A stretch of 64,000 nucleotides of DNA from CG2-30-58-95 sp964618215 (GTDB lineage Bacteria; Chloroflexota; Anaerolineae; Anaerolineales; Villigracilaceae): contig CAZTZE010000022.1 in the NCBI GenBank assembly GCA_964618215.1, forward strand, positions 1 to 64,000. Reading direction: 5' to 3'. Below the pieces are notes generated by a model. That model worked only from the letters and a program-made list of their open reading frames with translations. It ran no database searches and was not told the origin of the DNA. Made by a program: the position numbers and the translations under genes. This document shows, in pieces, positions 22,590-30,127 of this stretch (its first letter is position 1; each line of letters begins with the position of its first letter).

Positions 22590-24275
22590 ATGCAAGCAGC
22601 ACAATTGCGCGCCCGGTACCGGCGCATCATGACATTTTTTGCCCGCGCTACGCTCAGCTTCATCGTTTGGGAGCTTGTCTTGCCGCGTCTTGGATTGCGG
22701 CGCATCAGCCGGCGAACACGTCCCGCCCGTTATCGTCAGACTGCCGCCCGATTTCGTACTTTAGCCATTCGGATGGGCGGGGTGATGATCAAAGTCGGTC
22801 AGTTCCTCTCCTCCCGGCTGGACGTGCTGCCGGTGGAAATCACCGCTGAACTCTCCGGCCTGCAGGACGAGGTGCCGCCCGAAGATTTTCAAGACATCCG
22901 GCGGGTCGCGGAAGCTGAACTCGGCGCGCCGTTGGAAGAGACATTCGAGTCTTTTGACGCGACGCCCATGGCGGCCGCCTCCCTCGGACAGGTTCATCGC
23001 GCCCGCTTGTGTCAGCGTGATTCCGCCTCGCAACCGTTTTGCGACGTGGTTGTCAAGGTGCAGCGTCCGCACATTGAGCAATTGATCGAAGTAGATCTTT
23101 CGGCGTTGCGCAGGGTGGGGGGTTGGCTGGAAAAATACCGCCCCATCCGCCAGCGGGTTGACGTTCATGCGCTGATCGAGGAATTTACCGCCACCATACA
23201 CGAAGAGATAGATTATCTGGCCGAGGGCCGCAACGCCGAGACCTTTTGCGAGAATTTCAAGGATCACCCGCGCGTGCACGTGCCGCGCGTGGTCTGGGAT
23301 CACACCACGCGGCGCGTCCTGACGCTGGAGGATGTTTTCGCGATCAAGATCACCGATTACGCCGCGATCAGCGCGGCCGGCATCGAGCGGGGCGAGGTGG
23401 CGCGCCAATTGCTGGATACCTACCTGAAGCAGATCTTCGAGGACGGCTTCGTCCATGCCGACCCGCATCCGGGCAACCTGTTCGTGACGCCACTGCGCGC
23501 TCGAACCGGGGACGGCAACACCGAGTGGCAGTTGACGTTCGTGGATTTCGGCATGGTCGCGCGCGTCCCAACCAACCTGCGCGACGGGCTGCGCGAGCTG
23601 GTCATCAGCGTAGGCACGCGCAATGCGGCGCGCCTGGTGCGTTCTTACCAGACATTGAATATCTTGTTACCCGGCGCGGACTTGAAGCTGATCGAGCAGG
23701 CCGAAGCCAAGATGTTCGAGCTGTTCTGGGGCAAATCCATGAGCGAGCTGCGCCAGATCAGCCACAAGGATATGCACCGCTTTGCTTACCAGTTCCGTGA
23801 GCTGATGTACACTATGCCGTTCCAGTTTCCGCAGAACCTGCTCATGCTGGGACGCACGGTTGCCATCCTTTCTGGCATGTGCACCGGACTGGACGCGGAT
23901 TTCAACCTGTGGACCCAGCTTGCGCCGTATGCGCAGAAGCTGGTGAGCGAAGAGGCGGGTTCCAACTGGCGCGTCTGGTTGGACGAATTGGGCGAAGTGC
24001 TGAAAACGCTGATCGCCATCCCGTCGCAGGCCGGGCGGGTGTTGGCCCAAATGGAGCGCGGCGAGTTGCTCGTGCAAGCGCCCCAGATCAACCGGCAGCT
24101 TACTTATTTGGAGAAGGCGATCTACCGCTTGATCGGCAGCCTTCTATTCGTCTCGCTGATGTTGGGGGGTGTGCTGCTCTACAATGCTGGGAACGGGTTG
24201 TTCGCCGGTATCTTGCTGGCCGCCTCCGCCCTGGCTCTTCTCTGGACGATATTCTTCGCACGCGGGCACAGTTAA
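22590..24275 (+). CDS. AarF/ABC1/UbiB-family atypical kinase
   Basis: 561 residues. The ATG follows a ggaggc site. KVGQFLSSRLDVLPVEITAE is the KxGQ motif of the family, AAASLGQVHRARL the Ala-rich loop replacing the P-loop, and VVVKVQRPHIEQLIEVDL holds the kinase lysine. DGFVHADPHPGNLFV (about 284-298) is the catalytic loop and VDFGMVARV (about 318) the metal-binding DFG. Two hydrophobic segments near 520-555 anchor it in the membrane. UbiB homologues support isoprenoid-quinone biosynthesis; no quinone gene is nearby, so the role is inferred from family only. Confidence 0.92.
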   Translation: MQAAQLRARYRRIMTFFARATLSFIVWELVLPRLGLRRISRRTRPARYRQTAARFRTLAIRMGGVMIKVGQFLSSRLDVLPVEITAELSGLQDEVPPEDFQDIRRVAEAELGAPLEETFESFDATPMAAASLGQVHRARLCQRDSASQPFCDVVVKVQRPHIEQLIEVDLSALRRVGGWLEKYRPIRQRVDVHALIEEFTATIHEEIDYLAEGRNAETFCENFKDHPRVHVPRVVWDHTTRRVLTLEDVFAIKITDYAAISAAGIERGEVARQLLDTYLKQIFEDGFVHADPHPGNLFVTPLRARTGDGNTEWQLTFVDFGMVARVPTNLRDGLRELVISVGTRNAARLVRSYQTLNILLPGADLKLIEQAEAKMFELFWGKSMSELRQISHKDMHRFAYQFRELMYTMPFQFPQNLLMLGRTVAILSGMCTGLDADFNLWTQLAPYAQKLVSEEAGSNWRVWLDELGEVLKTLIAIPSQAGRVLAQMERGELLVQAPQINRQLTYLEKAIYRLIGSLLFVSLMLGGVLLYNAGNGLFAGILLAASALALLWTIFFARGHS

Positions 24276-24278
24276 AAC

Positions 24279-24318
24279 AGGAACCCGTTTTCTCCGAGAA
24301 AACGGGTTCCTTTAGCTG
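24279..24318. terminator. Bidirectional terminator between aarF and the toxin gene
   Basis: A perfect 15-bp stem (24279-24293 with 24297-24311) has a 3-nt loop and is followed by ttt on the plus strand and by a gtttt run on the minus strand. It lies 4 nt after the aarF stop and downstream of the convergent toxin-antitoxin operon, so it probably serves both. Confidence 0.8.
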
Positions 24319-24386
24319 GTGGCGGCGTCAATCTGTGTACTGTCGGCAGGCATGTTTTTCCCCTTTGTGCATATCGAATGCACCTT

Positions 24387-24644
24387 CTAAAAGTCCTTTA
24401 TCATCCGCTCGTATTCATCATGGGTACCGATCCAGACCCACATGAAGTCTGCGCCATCTTTTACCGCAATTGCTCTATGACTGCTTCCAACTCGAACTGA
24501 CCAAAACTTCCCAACTTTCTTGAAATGCAGAGAGGAATGCGAGGGATCCTTCTTCAGCAACTCGAAGTTTTTCTCTGCTGTATTTTGAACGGCTTCCGGG
24601 AGGTTATCGAAGCATCTCCAAAAACGGCGCGTTGTCCGATGCAT
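24387..24644 (-). CDS. RelE/ParE-family toxin
   Basis: 85 residues. RRFWRCFDNLPEAVQNTAEK and FELLKKDPSHSSLHFKKVG followed by FWSVRVGSSHRAIAV and FMWVWIGTHDEYERMI match the compact RelE/ParE fold; relatives act as mRNA interferases or gyrase poisons, and which applies here is not visible. The ATG directly abuts the antitoxin TAA with no gap, typical of type II toxin-antitoxin pairs. Order is antitoxin first, toxin second. Confidence 0.8.
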   Translation of the reverse strand: MHRTTRRFWRCFDNLPEAVQNTAEKNFELLKKDPSHSSLHFKKVGKFWSVRVGSSHRAIAVKDGADFMWVWIGTHDEYERMIKDF

Positions 24645-24845
24645 TTAGAGTTCCTTCAATCGCCCCATAACTTTCTCCTCGAAGGATTCTTTAATGAGAA
24701 AATCCAGCTTTCCTGCTTCTGAATCTTCCTCTATCTGCTTATCCCATTGCTGCCAGTCCCTCTCTGAAAACCACTGCCGCAAGCGAGCATATTCTTCCCA
24801 AGGGAGAGATTCGATTGCGATCTGAATTTCCTGTACCTTGGTCAT
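24645..24845 (-). CDS. Antitoxin of the RelE/ParE pair
   Basis: 66 residues from the ATG at 24845, preceded by GGAG at proper distance; the frame is open farther upstream but without support. TKVQEIQIAIESLPWEEYAR and LRQWFSERDWQQWDKQIEED, then AGKLDFLIKESFEEK form the helical antitoxin seen next to this toxin family. No DNA-binding domain is obvious at the N-terminus. It lies 25 nt after the small helical protein gene, so all three are probably one operon. Confidence 0.75.
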   Translation of the reverse strand: MTKVQEIQIAIESLPWEEYARLRQWFSERDWQQWDKQIEEDSEAGKLDFLIKESFEEKVMGRLKEL

Positions 24846-24870
24846 TTTTGTCTCCAACTCTGTATGGTTG

Positions 24871-25110
24871 CTATACCGCTTTAGCTTTCTTCTCGCCCTC
24901 TTCCATTCTGTTGATGGCGCTGTCAATCATGCTGCGACAGGCGAGCAGCATCTCCTTGCGCGCCTTACGGTGGTGTTCGATGAATTCAGGCGGGAACAAC
25001 GCCTCGAAGCTGGCGTGCATCTCTTTGTGTGCCGCTTTGGCATGTTCGCGCACTTCTTCGGGGATTTTACCTTCGAACGGTTTGGTTTTACGGGCGGTTT
25101 GTTCGGCCAT
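24871..25110 (-). CDS. Small helical charged protein, unknown function
   Basis: 79 residues, rich in Glu, Lys and Ala and predicted by eye to be almost all helix (PEEVREHAKAAHKEMHASFE, PPEFIEHHRKARKEMLLACR). It has an AAGGAG site 8 nt before its ATG and a consensus -10 box, so it is a real gene. It is the first gene of the operon that continues into the toxin-antitoxin pair. I do not recognise its function; it could be an accessory to the pair or unrelated. Confidence 0.7.
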   Translation of the reverse strand: MAEQTARKTKPFEGKIPEEVREHAKAAHKEMHASFEALFPPEFIEHHRKARKEMLLACRSMIDSAINRMEEGEKKAKAV

Positions 25111-25136
25111 AGTTACACTCCTTACTTGGTGAAACT

Positions 25137-25165
25137 ATTATAACGCGGAGTCGAAGGGCAGGCAA
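25137..25165 (-). promoter_or_regulatory. Promoter of the small protein/toxin-antitoxin operon
   Basis: On the minus strand a perfect tataat (25142-25137) lies 17 nt after ttgcct (25165-25160), 26 nt before the ATG of the 79-residue protein. No operator dyad was found around it. The rest of 25166-25387 has only a short run of cacggattt-type words (25321-25365). Confidence 0.55.
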
Positions 25166-25387
25166 TGTTCTGTGAGCATAGTTGTGCAATGTGCTATTTT
25201 GTTGTAAACTTCCTTAGTACAGTGTTTCTTAGTTCCATTCCGAGTTGACTTGCGTGCGTGCTCGGTAGTACAGCACTAAAGCGTGGCAGATGCACTTGAC
25301 TGACCTGTCAGGGCGTTTTAGACACGGATTTCACGGATTGGACGGATTTACAAGGATTTTTACGGAACATATTTACATGGAGGTGGA

Positions 25388-26365
25388 ATGATGGAATACC
25401 GTAATCTGGGTCGCACCGGGCTAAAGGTCTCGGCGCTGTGCCTGGGCACAATGCAGTTCGGCTGGACGGCGGATGAGCCGGTCTCGCAGCGCATCCTGTC
25501 CGCGGCCTGTGAGGCCGGTGTCAACTTCATTGATACCGCCGATATCTACTCACGCTGGGCAGATGGCAATCCTGGCGGCGTCGCTGAGCAGATCGTTGGT
25601 CGGTGGCTCAAAGGGAGCGGGATCCCGCGCGAGAAACTGGTCATTGCGACCAAGCTGCGTGGGGACATGGGCGAAGGCCCGCATGACGAGGGCCTGTCGC
25701 GGGCACACATCCTGAAGGCCGTTGAAGCTTCGCTGCGCCGTCTGCAAATCGAAACCATTGACCTCTATCAGGCGCACTGGCCGGACGAGGCTGTGCCGAT
25801 CGAAGAAACGCTGCGCGCCTGCGACGATTTGGTGAAGCAGGGGAAAGTCCGCTTTATTGGGGCATCGAATTACGCCGCCTGGCAGTTGATGCAGGCGTTG
25901 TGGGCTGCGGACAAGTACAATCTGGCGCGTTTCGATTGCCTCCAGCCGCACTACAACCTGGTGCATCGCGCCGAGTTCGAGGCTGAACTGGCGGCGGTCT
26001 GCCGGAGCTATGGGCTGGGTGTCATTCCCTACAGCCCCTTGGCCGGCGGCTTCCTGACCGGCAAATACCGCCGCAACCGTCAGGCGCACAGCGCCCGCCT
26101 GGGCGGAGTAAAGCGCTATTTCACCGAGCGTAACTGGGATTTGCTCGAACGCATGGATGAGATGGCGAAGGAGAAGGACGCGCTGGTTTCACAGCTCGCC
26201 CTGGCTTGGCTCCTGGCTGACCCGCTTATCACCAGCCCGATTATCGGCGCCAATTCGCTCGACCAATTGAAGGATAACCTCGGCGCGTTGGCGATCAGCC
26301 TTTCGGCTGACGAGAAGGCGGTTCTCGACAAGGCCACGGCGTGGAAGGTCGAAAACGAGGAATAA
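25388..26365 (+). CDS. Aldo/keto reductase
   Basis: 325 residues. Two adjacent ATGs (25388, 25391) follow ggaggtgga; the second has better spacing. MEYRNLGRTGLKVSALCLGT is the family start, and the catalytic tetrad is visible: Asp and Tyr in NFIDTADIYSRW, Lys in LVIATKLRGDMG and His in YQAHWPDEAVP. IPYSPLAGGFLTGKYRR and the NADPH-binding end SPIIGANSLDQLKDNL complete a TIM barrel. It reduces aldehydes or ketones with NADPH; substrate unknown. No partner gene is adjacent. Confidence 0.92.
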   Translation: MMEYRNLGRTGLKVSALCLGTMQFGWTADEPVSQRILSAACEAGVNFIDTADIYSRWADGNPGGVAEQIVGRWLKGSGIPREKLVIATKLRGDMGEGPHDEGLSRAHILKAVEASLRRLQIETIDLYQAHWPDEAVPIEETLRACDDLVKQGKVRFIGASNYAAWQLMQALWAADKYNLARFDCLQPHYNLVHRAEFEAELAAVCRSYGLGVIPYSPLAGGFLTGKYRRNRQAHSARLGGVKRYFTERNWDLLERMDEMAKEKDALVSQLALAWLLADPLITSPIIGANSLDQLKDNLGALAISLSADEKAVLDKATAWKVENEE

Positions 26366-26712
26366 CCTTTCGGTGAGGTTGCGCGACGATCTGCCCCTAC
26401 GTAAGTCAAAAGTGGTATAGAATATTGACTGACTTGAAAATAGCACATTTTCATGCTTTGCGGTGTCCAGCAGACATGACATCTCCACTGCAAAAAGCAA
26501 AATTTTTAACGCGAAGACGCCAAGAAAAACAAAATCTGTTTCAAAATAAAAACAAAACCAAAGGGCGTTTCGATGGATTTCCTCGACGTAGAACTTAAAA
26601 TTCTTTGCGGCTTTGCGCCTTTGCGTTGCATCGTCCCGATGTCCTTCGGAAAAAAAGAGAGTTTTTTAGTGGACTCAATATTACAAGACTAACTATCATA
26701 CTGGAGGCCCCC
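26366..26712. other. Non-coding gap with inverted low-complexity words
   Basis: A 347-nt gap. aacgcgaagacgccaag near 26509 pairs imperfectly with the segment before 26628, forming a long hairpin of the word-like type seen in other spacers. At 26629-26649 is one arm of a 21-bp inverted repeat whose partner lies beyond the lipid kinase gene. No gene or clear promoter was seen. Confidence 0.5.
26629..26649 (+). repeat. Left arm of 21-bp inverted repeat flanking the lipid kinase
   Basis: The 21 bases are the exact reverse complement of 27653-27673. About 1 kb lies between, containing only the lipid kinase gene. Confidence 0.7.
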
Positions 26713-27618
26713 ATGACTGCCAAAGTTATCCTAAACCCCTATGCCAACCGCTGGAATGCTCAGAAACGCTGGCCGGAAGCCGAAGCCGCGCTCAAAGCTG
26801 CCGGTGTGGATTTTGAATTAGCCGTGTCTCCACTTCCCGGTGGCTCTGTTGAACTGGCTGCCGAGGCCGCCCGTTCTGGTTTTTCCCCCATCATCGCCGC
26901 TGGCGGCGACGGGACAGCCGGCGATGTCGTCCACGGGCTGGCTCAGGCTGCCCAGAACGAGAAAGCCCGGCTGGGGCCGTTCGGATTGATGCCGATGGGC
27001 ACCGCCAACGATCTGGCTTACAAACTGGGCATCCCCACGGATTTCCAATCTGCCGCGCGGATCATCGCTGCAGGCAAGAGCCGCCGGATGGATATTGGCA
27101 GGGTCAATGACCGTTACTTTGCCAATAACTCCGCCATCGGCATCGAGCCTTTCGTCACAACGATCCAGATCAAGATTACCTGGATCAGCGGCATTCCACG
27201 TTACCTGATTGCTGCGTTGAGCGCCATCGCGGCGCGCCCCAAATGGAGCGGACGGATCGAATGGGACAAAGGCAGTTATCAAGGCCCGCTCAGTATTGTC
27301 ACAGTCGGCAACGGCTCGCGCTCCGGCGGCCTGTTCCATATGATCCCGCACGCCGATCCCTTCGATGGTAAATTGACCTTTGTCTACGGCTTCCGGGCCA
27401 CCCGGCGTGAGATGCTGCGCACCCTATTCCGCATCATGAAACCGGGACCCGGCAATTATGTGGAGATGGAGGGTATCTTCGAGCAGGATTGTTCCTGGTT
27501 AAAGATACACCTTGATGATCCCTCCCCGGCCCATACCGATGGGGAACTATTCTCCTTCGGCATACAGGACCTGGAGTATCGCATCTTCCCCGAACGGCTG
27601 CATATCTTGTTGCCGTAA
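26713..27618 (+). CDS. Diacylglycerol kinase-family lipid kinase
   Basis: 301 residues from the ATG at 26713, which has ggagg 5 nt upstream; the open frame extends back to 26605 without support. KVILNPYANRWNAQKRWPEA opens the DAGK catalytic domain, AAGGDGTAGDVVHGL holds the GGDGT nucleotide motif, and MPMGTANDLAYKLGIP the following PxGTxND motif. Members such as DgkB or YegS phosphorylate diacylglycerol or related lipids and feed phosphatidic acid back to phospholipid synthesis. It stands alone between repeat sequences. Confidence 0.9.
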   Translation: MTAKVILNPYANRWNAQKRWPEAEAALKAAGVDFELAVSPLPGGSVELAAEAARSGFSPIIAAGGDGTAGDVVHGLAQAAQNEKARLGPFGLMPMGTANDLAYKLGIPTDFQSAARIIAAGKSRRMDIGRVNDRYFANNSAIGIEPFVTTIQIKITWISGIPRYLIAALSAIAARPKWSGRIEWDKGSYQGPLSIVTVGNGSRSGGLFHMIPHADPFDGKLTFVYGFRATRREMLRTLFRIMKPGPGNYVEMEGIFEQDCSWLKIHLDDPSPAHTDGELFSFGIQDLEYRIFPERLHILLP

Positions 27619-27624
27619 AAAGAG

Positions 27625-27778
27625 GTAACTGCTCAGCCAGAGTGTCATTCTCCCGAAGGACATCGGGACGATGTGAGACGCTGGTGTTCTTCCAGCGGCG
27701 AAGAATCTCCTCCGACTGGCCTGGAGACCCTTCGGTCGCACAGAACGCTCCCTCAGGGTGACAGGCCTGAGCAGTTAC
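27625..27778. repeat. MITE-like element with 12-bp terminal inverted repeats
   Basis: gtaactgctcag (27625-27636) and its exact complement (27767-27778) bound a 154-bp unit whose interior has a gtcattctcccgaagg-type left part and a ctccctcagggtgaca right part. Interspersed repeats of that general text are known from several bacterial genomes. It encodes nothing. It contains the right arm of the 21-bp repeat that flanks the lipid kinase. Confidence 0.65.
27653..27673 (-). repeat. Right arm of 21-bp inverted repeat flanking the lipid kinase
   Basis: Exact reverse complement of 26629-26649, located inside the MITE-like element. Confidence 0.7.
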
Positions 27779-27867
27779 AAAAAAAGCTTACTGGTTTTTG
27801 GTGGGGTAAAACCTCTTTGGACACGTAGTACACGGATGTGGATATATAAAGTCTGGAACACCGTAAC

Positions 27868-27908
27868 GCGGAATTCATTCCGCAACCAAAGGGCGATATG
27901 AATATCGC
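27868..27908. repeat. Twin short hairpins
   Basis: Two perfect 7-bp stems with 2-nt loops, gcggaat/attccgc (27868-27883) and gcgatat/atatcgc (27893-27908), lie 9 nt apart. They look like a small dispersed palindromic element rather than a terminator. Confidence 0.5.
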
Positions 27909-28071
27909 TCTACAAAAACTTCGCGATTGGGATAGTTTTTCAAGAGTAATACTATACAGACACACGCCCACACGCCAGGAGTGCGAGGAATTTGGATATT
28001 TTGAAGTATACTAAAACAAATAATTCCGGCGCTGCTCAGTTGATGCGGACCCATGTCCTTTCGGAGCCAAT

Positions 28072-28938
28072 ATGAAAACTCTCTCGGTGTTTAACCAAAA
28101 AGGAGGCGTGGGCAAGACAACAGCCACAATTAACATCGGCGCGGCATTTGCCCTGATGCTCTCCCGCGAAGCAGACCCCGATATTGAACCGGGGCGCGTC
28201 CTGATCATCGATCTGGACCAACAAACCCACGCCTCTGTTTTGCTCTCTGGGGGCTTCTTCGGATATCACGATGTCAGCCTCGGTCCCTATGATAATATGG
28301 CTGGCCTTCTTATGCTGGAAACAGAACGCCCTACTGTCGAGATCATTGTTACTGCGAACATCCCACATGGGGGGCGCAGCAAAATGGATTTTATCCCATC
28401 CTCTAAGGCAAAGATGGCAAGGGCAGAGACTGTATTAAGTGGCGAACCTCTGGATGGGCTATATCGCCTTCGTGAGGTACTTGAACCAGTAACTTCCCTG
28501 TATCAATATGCGTTTATTGATAACCCGCCCTCTCTTGGGCATCTGGCTTGCAATTCGCTTATCGCGGCCAGTCACGTGCTGGTTCCGATCCAACTGGCGG
28601 CGCCTGCCCTGTTCTCCCTCTCGGAAACCATCCGCACCATCCAGAGCATTCAAAGCAAACACAACCAGGAGTTGCAACTCCTTGGCATTCTGGCTACGAT
28701 GTGCGATTTCAGGTATCAGGAGCATAAGGAGTTTTATTCCGCCCTATCTCAGCAATATGGAGATTTGTTGCTCCCCCCGATTACCCGACTCGCTGAGATA
28801 GAGTACGCTTCTTCGGAGGGTTTGGACATTTTTAGTTTCAAACCCGGCCGGCGCGCCGGTGTTTTGGCCTCCGCCAGCCGGGCCACCCAGGAATATGCCC
28901 ATGTGGCCGAGATCATCCGCCAGAGAATGGATCGGTAG
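28072..28938 (+). CDS. parA: ParA-family ATPase
   Basis: 288 residues. MKTLSVFNQKGGVGKTTATI contains the deviant Walker A motif with its signature lysine (KGGVGKTT, about residues 10-17), and VLIIDLDQQTHASVLLSG the Walker A' aspartate region; FIDNPPSLGHLACNSLIAAS is the Walker B. There is no N-terminal helix-turn-helix. ParA proteins bind DNA as ATP dimers and move or position DNA or protein cargo. parB follows 39 nt downstream, with a perfect dyad between them. No replication gene is near, so this could be a second, plasmid-like partition pair or a cargo-positioning system. Confidence 0.9.
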   Translation: MKTLSVFNQKGGVGKTTATINIGAAFALMLSREADPDIEPGRVLIIDLDQQTHASVLLSGGFFGYHDVSLGPYDNMAGLLMLETERPTVEIIVTANIPHGGRSKMDFIPSSKAKMARAETVLSGEPLDGLYRLREVLEPVTSLYQYAFIDNPPSLGHLACNSLIAASHVLVPIQLAAPALFSLSETIRTIQSIQSKHNQELQLLGILATMCDFRYQEHKEFYSALSQQYGDLLLPPITRLAEIEYASSEGLDIFSFKPGRRAGVLASASRATQEYAHVAEIIRQRMDR

Positions 28939-28964
28939 ATATGTTGTCGGACGGCAACATATCT
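28937..28964 (+). promoter_or_regulatory. Perfect 10-bp dyad between parA and parB
   Basis: agatatgttg and caacatatct are exact complements separated by 8 nt, starting at the parA stop codon and ending just before the parB ribosome binding site. It is a candidate parS or ParB operator, or an RNA hairpin. Confidence 0.5.
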
Positions 28965-28977
28965 CAAGGAGTGGGCT

Positions 28978-30114
28978 ATGCCAGCTCGTAAACCTCACAA
29001 AAACTTAGCTAATCTGGGCCTGGCGACCGGACAGGCCGAGGAGATGCTCGGGGATGTAAAAAGAGCAGTCGAGACCTCCGGGCGGGCGGAGCGAATCGTT
29101 GCCATCCCTCTCAGTCAGATAAAACCGGATCGTTACCAGGCCAGGGAGATCTTGCCCCCAGAAATCAAAGAAGCATTTTACAAAGGAGAGATAGATTGTT
29201 ATCACGCGGCCAAACTGCTGATAAATGCCGCCGAAGGGGATGATGGCCTGCACACTCAAGTCGAAAGCTTGCTTTCGCTTGGCGCATCGATTCATAAAGA
29301 CGGCCAGATTTCGCCCGCCAGGGGTAAGTGGGTATCCACTGGTTCGGCTCCCTACTTCCTGCTCGAGTCTGGTGAGCGGCGATTTTGGAGCCTGGCTCTT
29401 AAATCTTTAAAGATGAACTTACAGAATGAACCCAGACTGAAGGTTGTTGAACAGAAAGATACAAGCCGGGTAGGGCAGGTCAGCGAAAACTTGCAACGCG
29501 AAGATCTGTGCGCCGTTGACTTGAGCAAGGCGATTGCATCTCTCGTCCTTGCCCTTCAAGGCATTGAGCCGGCCCCCGGTCAGGACCAGATGGATTATTG
29601 TCGCCAGGCTCTGCAGATCAGGGTGTCTCGAGGGATCTGGCCCGAAGTTAAGCAGATCGTCAAGCTTGATAGAACTTATCTCTTTCGCCTCCTTCAAATA
29701 CTAAACCTGGACGATCAACTTCTTCGCTTGGCCTGCGACTACCGCCTGGAGGAATTTCGTCTGCGCGAGATCGTCGCAGCGCCGGAAGAAAACCGCCATA
29801 GGATGATTTTGGGGGCTATCAATGAGAAATTGACGCAGGCCGACCTGGCCCGGCTTGCAGAAAAGACGCAGGCGGATGCCGAGGGTGGGAGAAGTGGGAA
29901 GGCAGTTACGGCCCCTGGGCCGCACCGGAAATTAGCCAGCCGGGTCAAATCCATTTTCAATTTTGTAGGCCGATCTGATTTTGATCAAGACTTCGATGAG
30001 GTGTCCACCGAACTTGTGACGCTTCTACGCAACCCGCATGAAGACCTGGAAAAAGCGGCTGATTACCTCGAGGCGCTTGCGGACAGTATGCGCAGGATAC
30101 GGTCCCGTATATAG
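28978..30114 (+). CDS. parB: ParB-like partition protein
   Basis: 378 residues; caaggag precedes the ATG. IVAIPLSQIKPDRYQAREIL is ParB box I, and YFLLESGERRFWSLALKSL is box II with the GERR motif that binds CTP in ParB proteins. Between them is an insertion (about 75-110). NLQREDLCAVDLSKAIASL is box III and a helix-turn-helix lies at about 205-250. The C-terminal part is diverged. It belongs with parA immediately upstream. The sensor kinase start lies 13 nt after its stop, so transcription probably continues. Confidence 0.85.
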   Translation: MPARKPHKNLANLGLATGQAEEMLGDVKRAVETSGRAERIVAIPLSQIKPDRYQAREILPPEIKEAFYKGEIDCYHAAKLLINAAEGDDGLHTQVESLLSLGASIHKDGQISPARGKWVSTGSAPYFLLESGERRFWSLALKSLKMNLQNEPRLKVVEQKDTSRVGQVSENLQREDLCAVDLSKAIASLVLALQGIEPAPGQDQMDYCRQALQIRVSRGIWPEVKQIVKLDRTYLFRLLQILNLDDQLLRLACDYRLEEFRLREIVAAPEENRHRMILGAINEKLTQADLARLAEKTQADAEGGRSGKAVTAPGPHRKLASRVKSIFNFVGRSDFDQDFDEVSTELVTLLRNPHEDLEKAADYLEALADSMRRIRSRI

Positions 30115-30127
30115 ATATTTATTACCT

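Larger units (their letters stand above)
27619..28071. other. Repeat-filled gap upstream of parA
   Basis: A 453-nt gap holding a MITE-like element (27625-27778), twin hairpins (27868-27908) and short cacacgcc words near 27961. No gene and no convincing promoter for parA was seen. Confidence 0.6.

Noticed and set aside
25143..25387. tRNA or small RNA gene before the aldo/keto reductase
   Set aside because: No cloverleaf or conserved T-arm sequence was found; only short repeated words are present.
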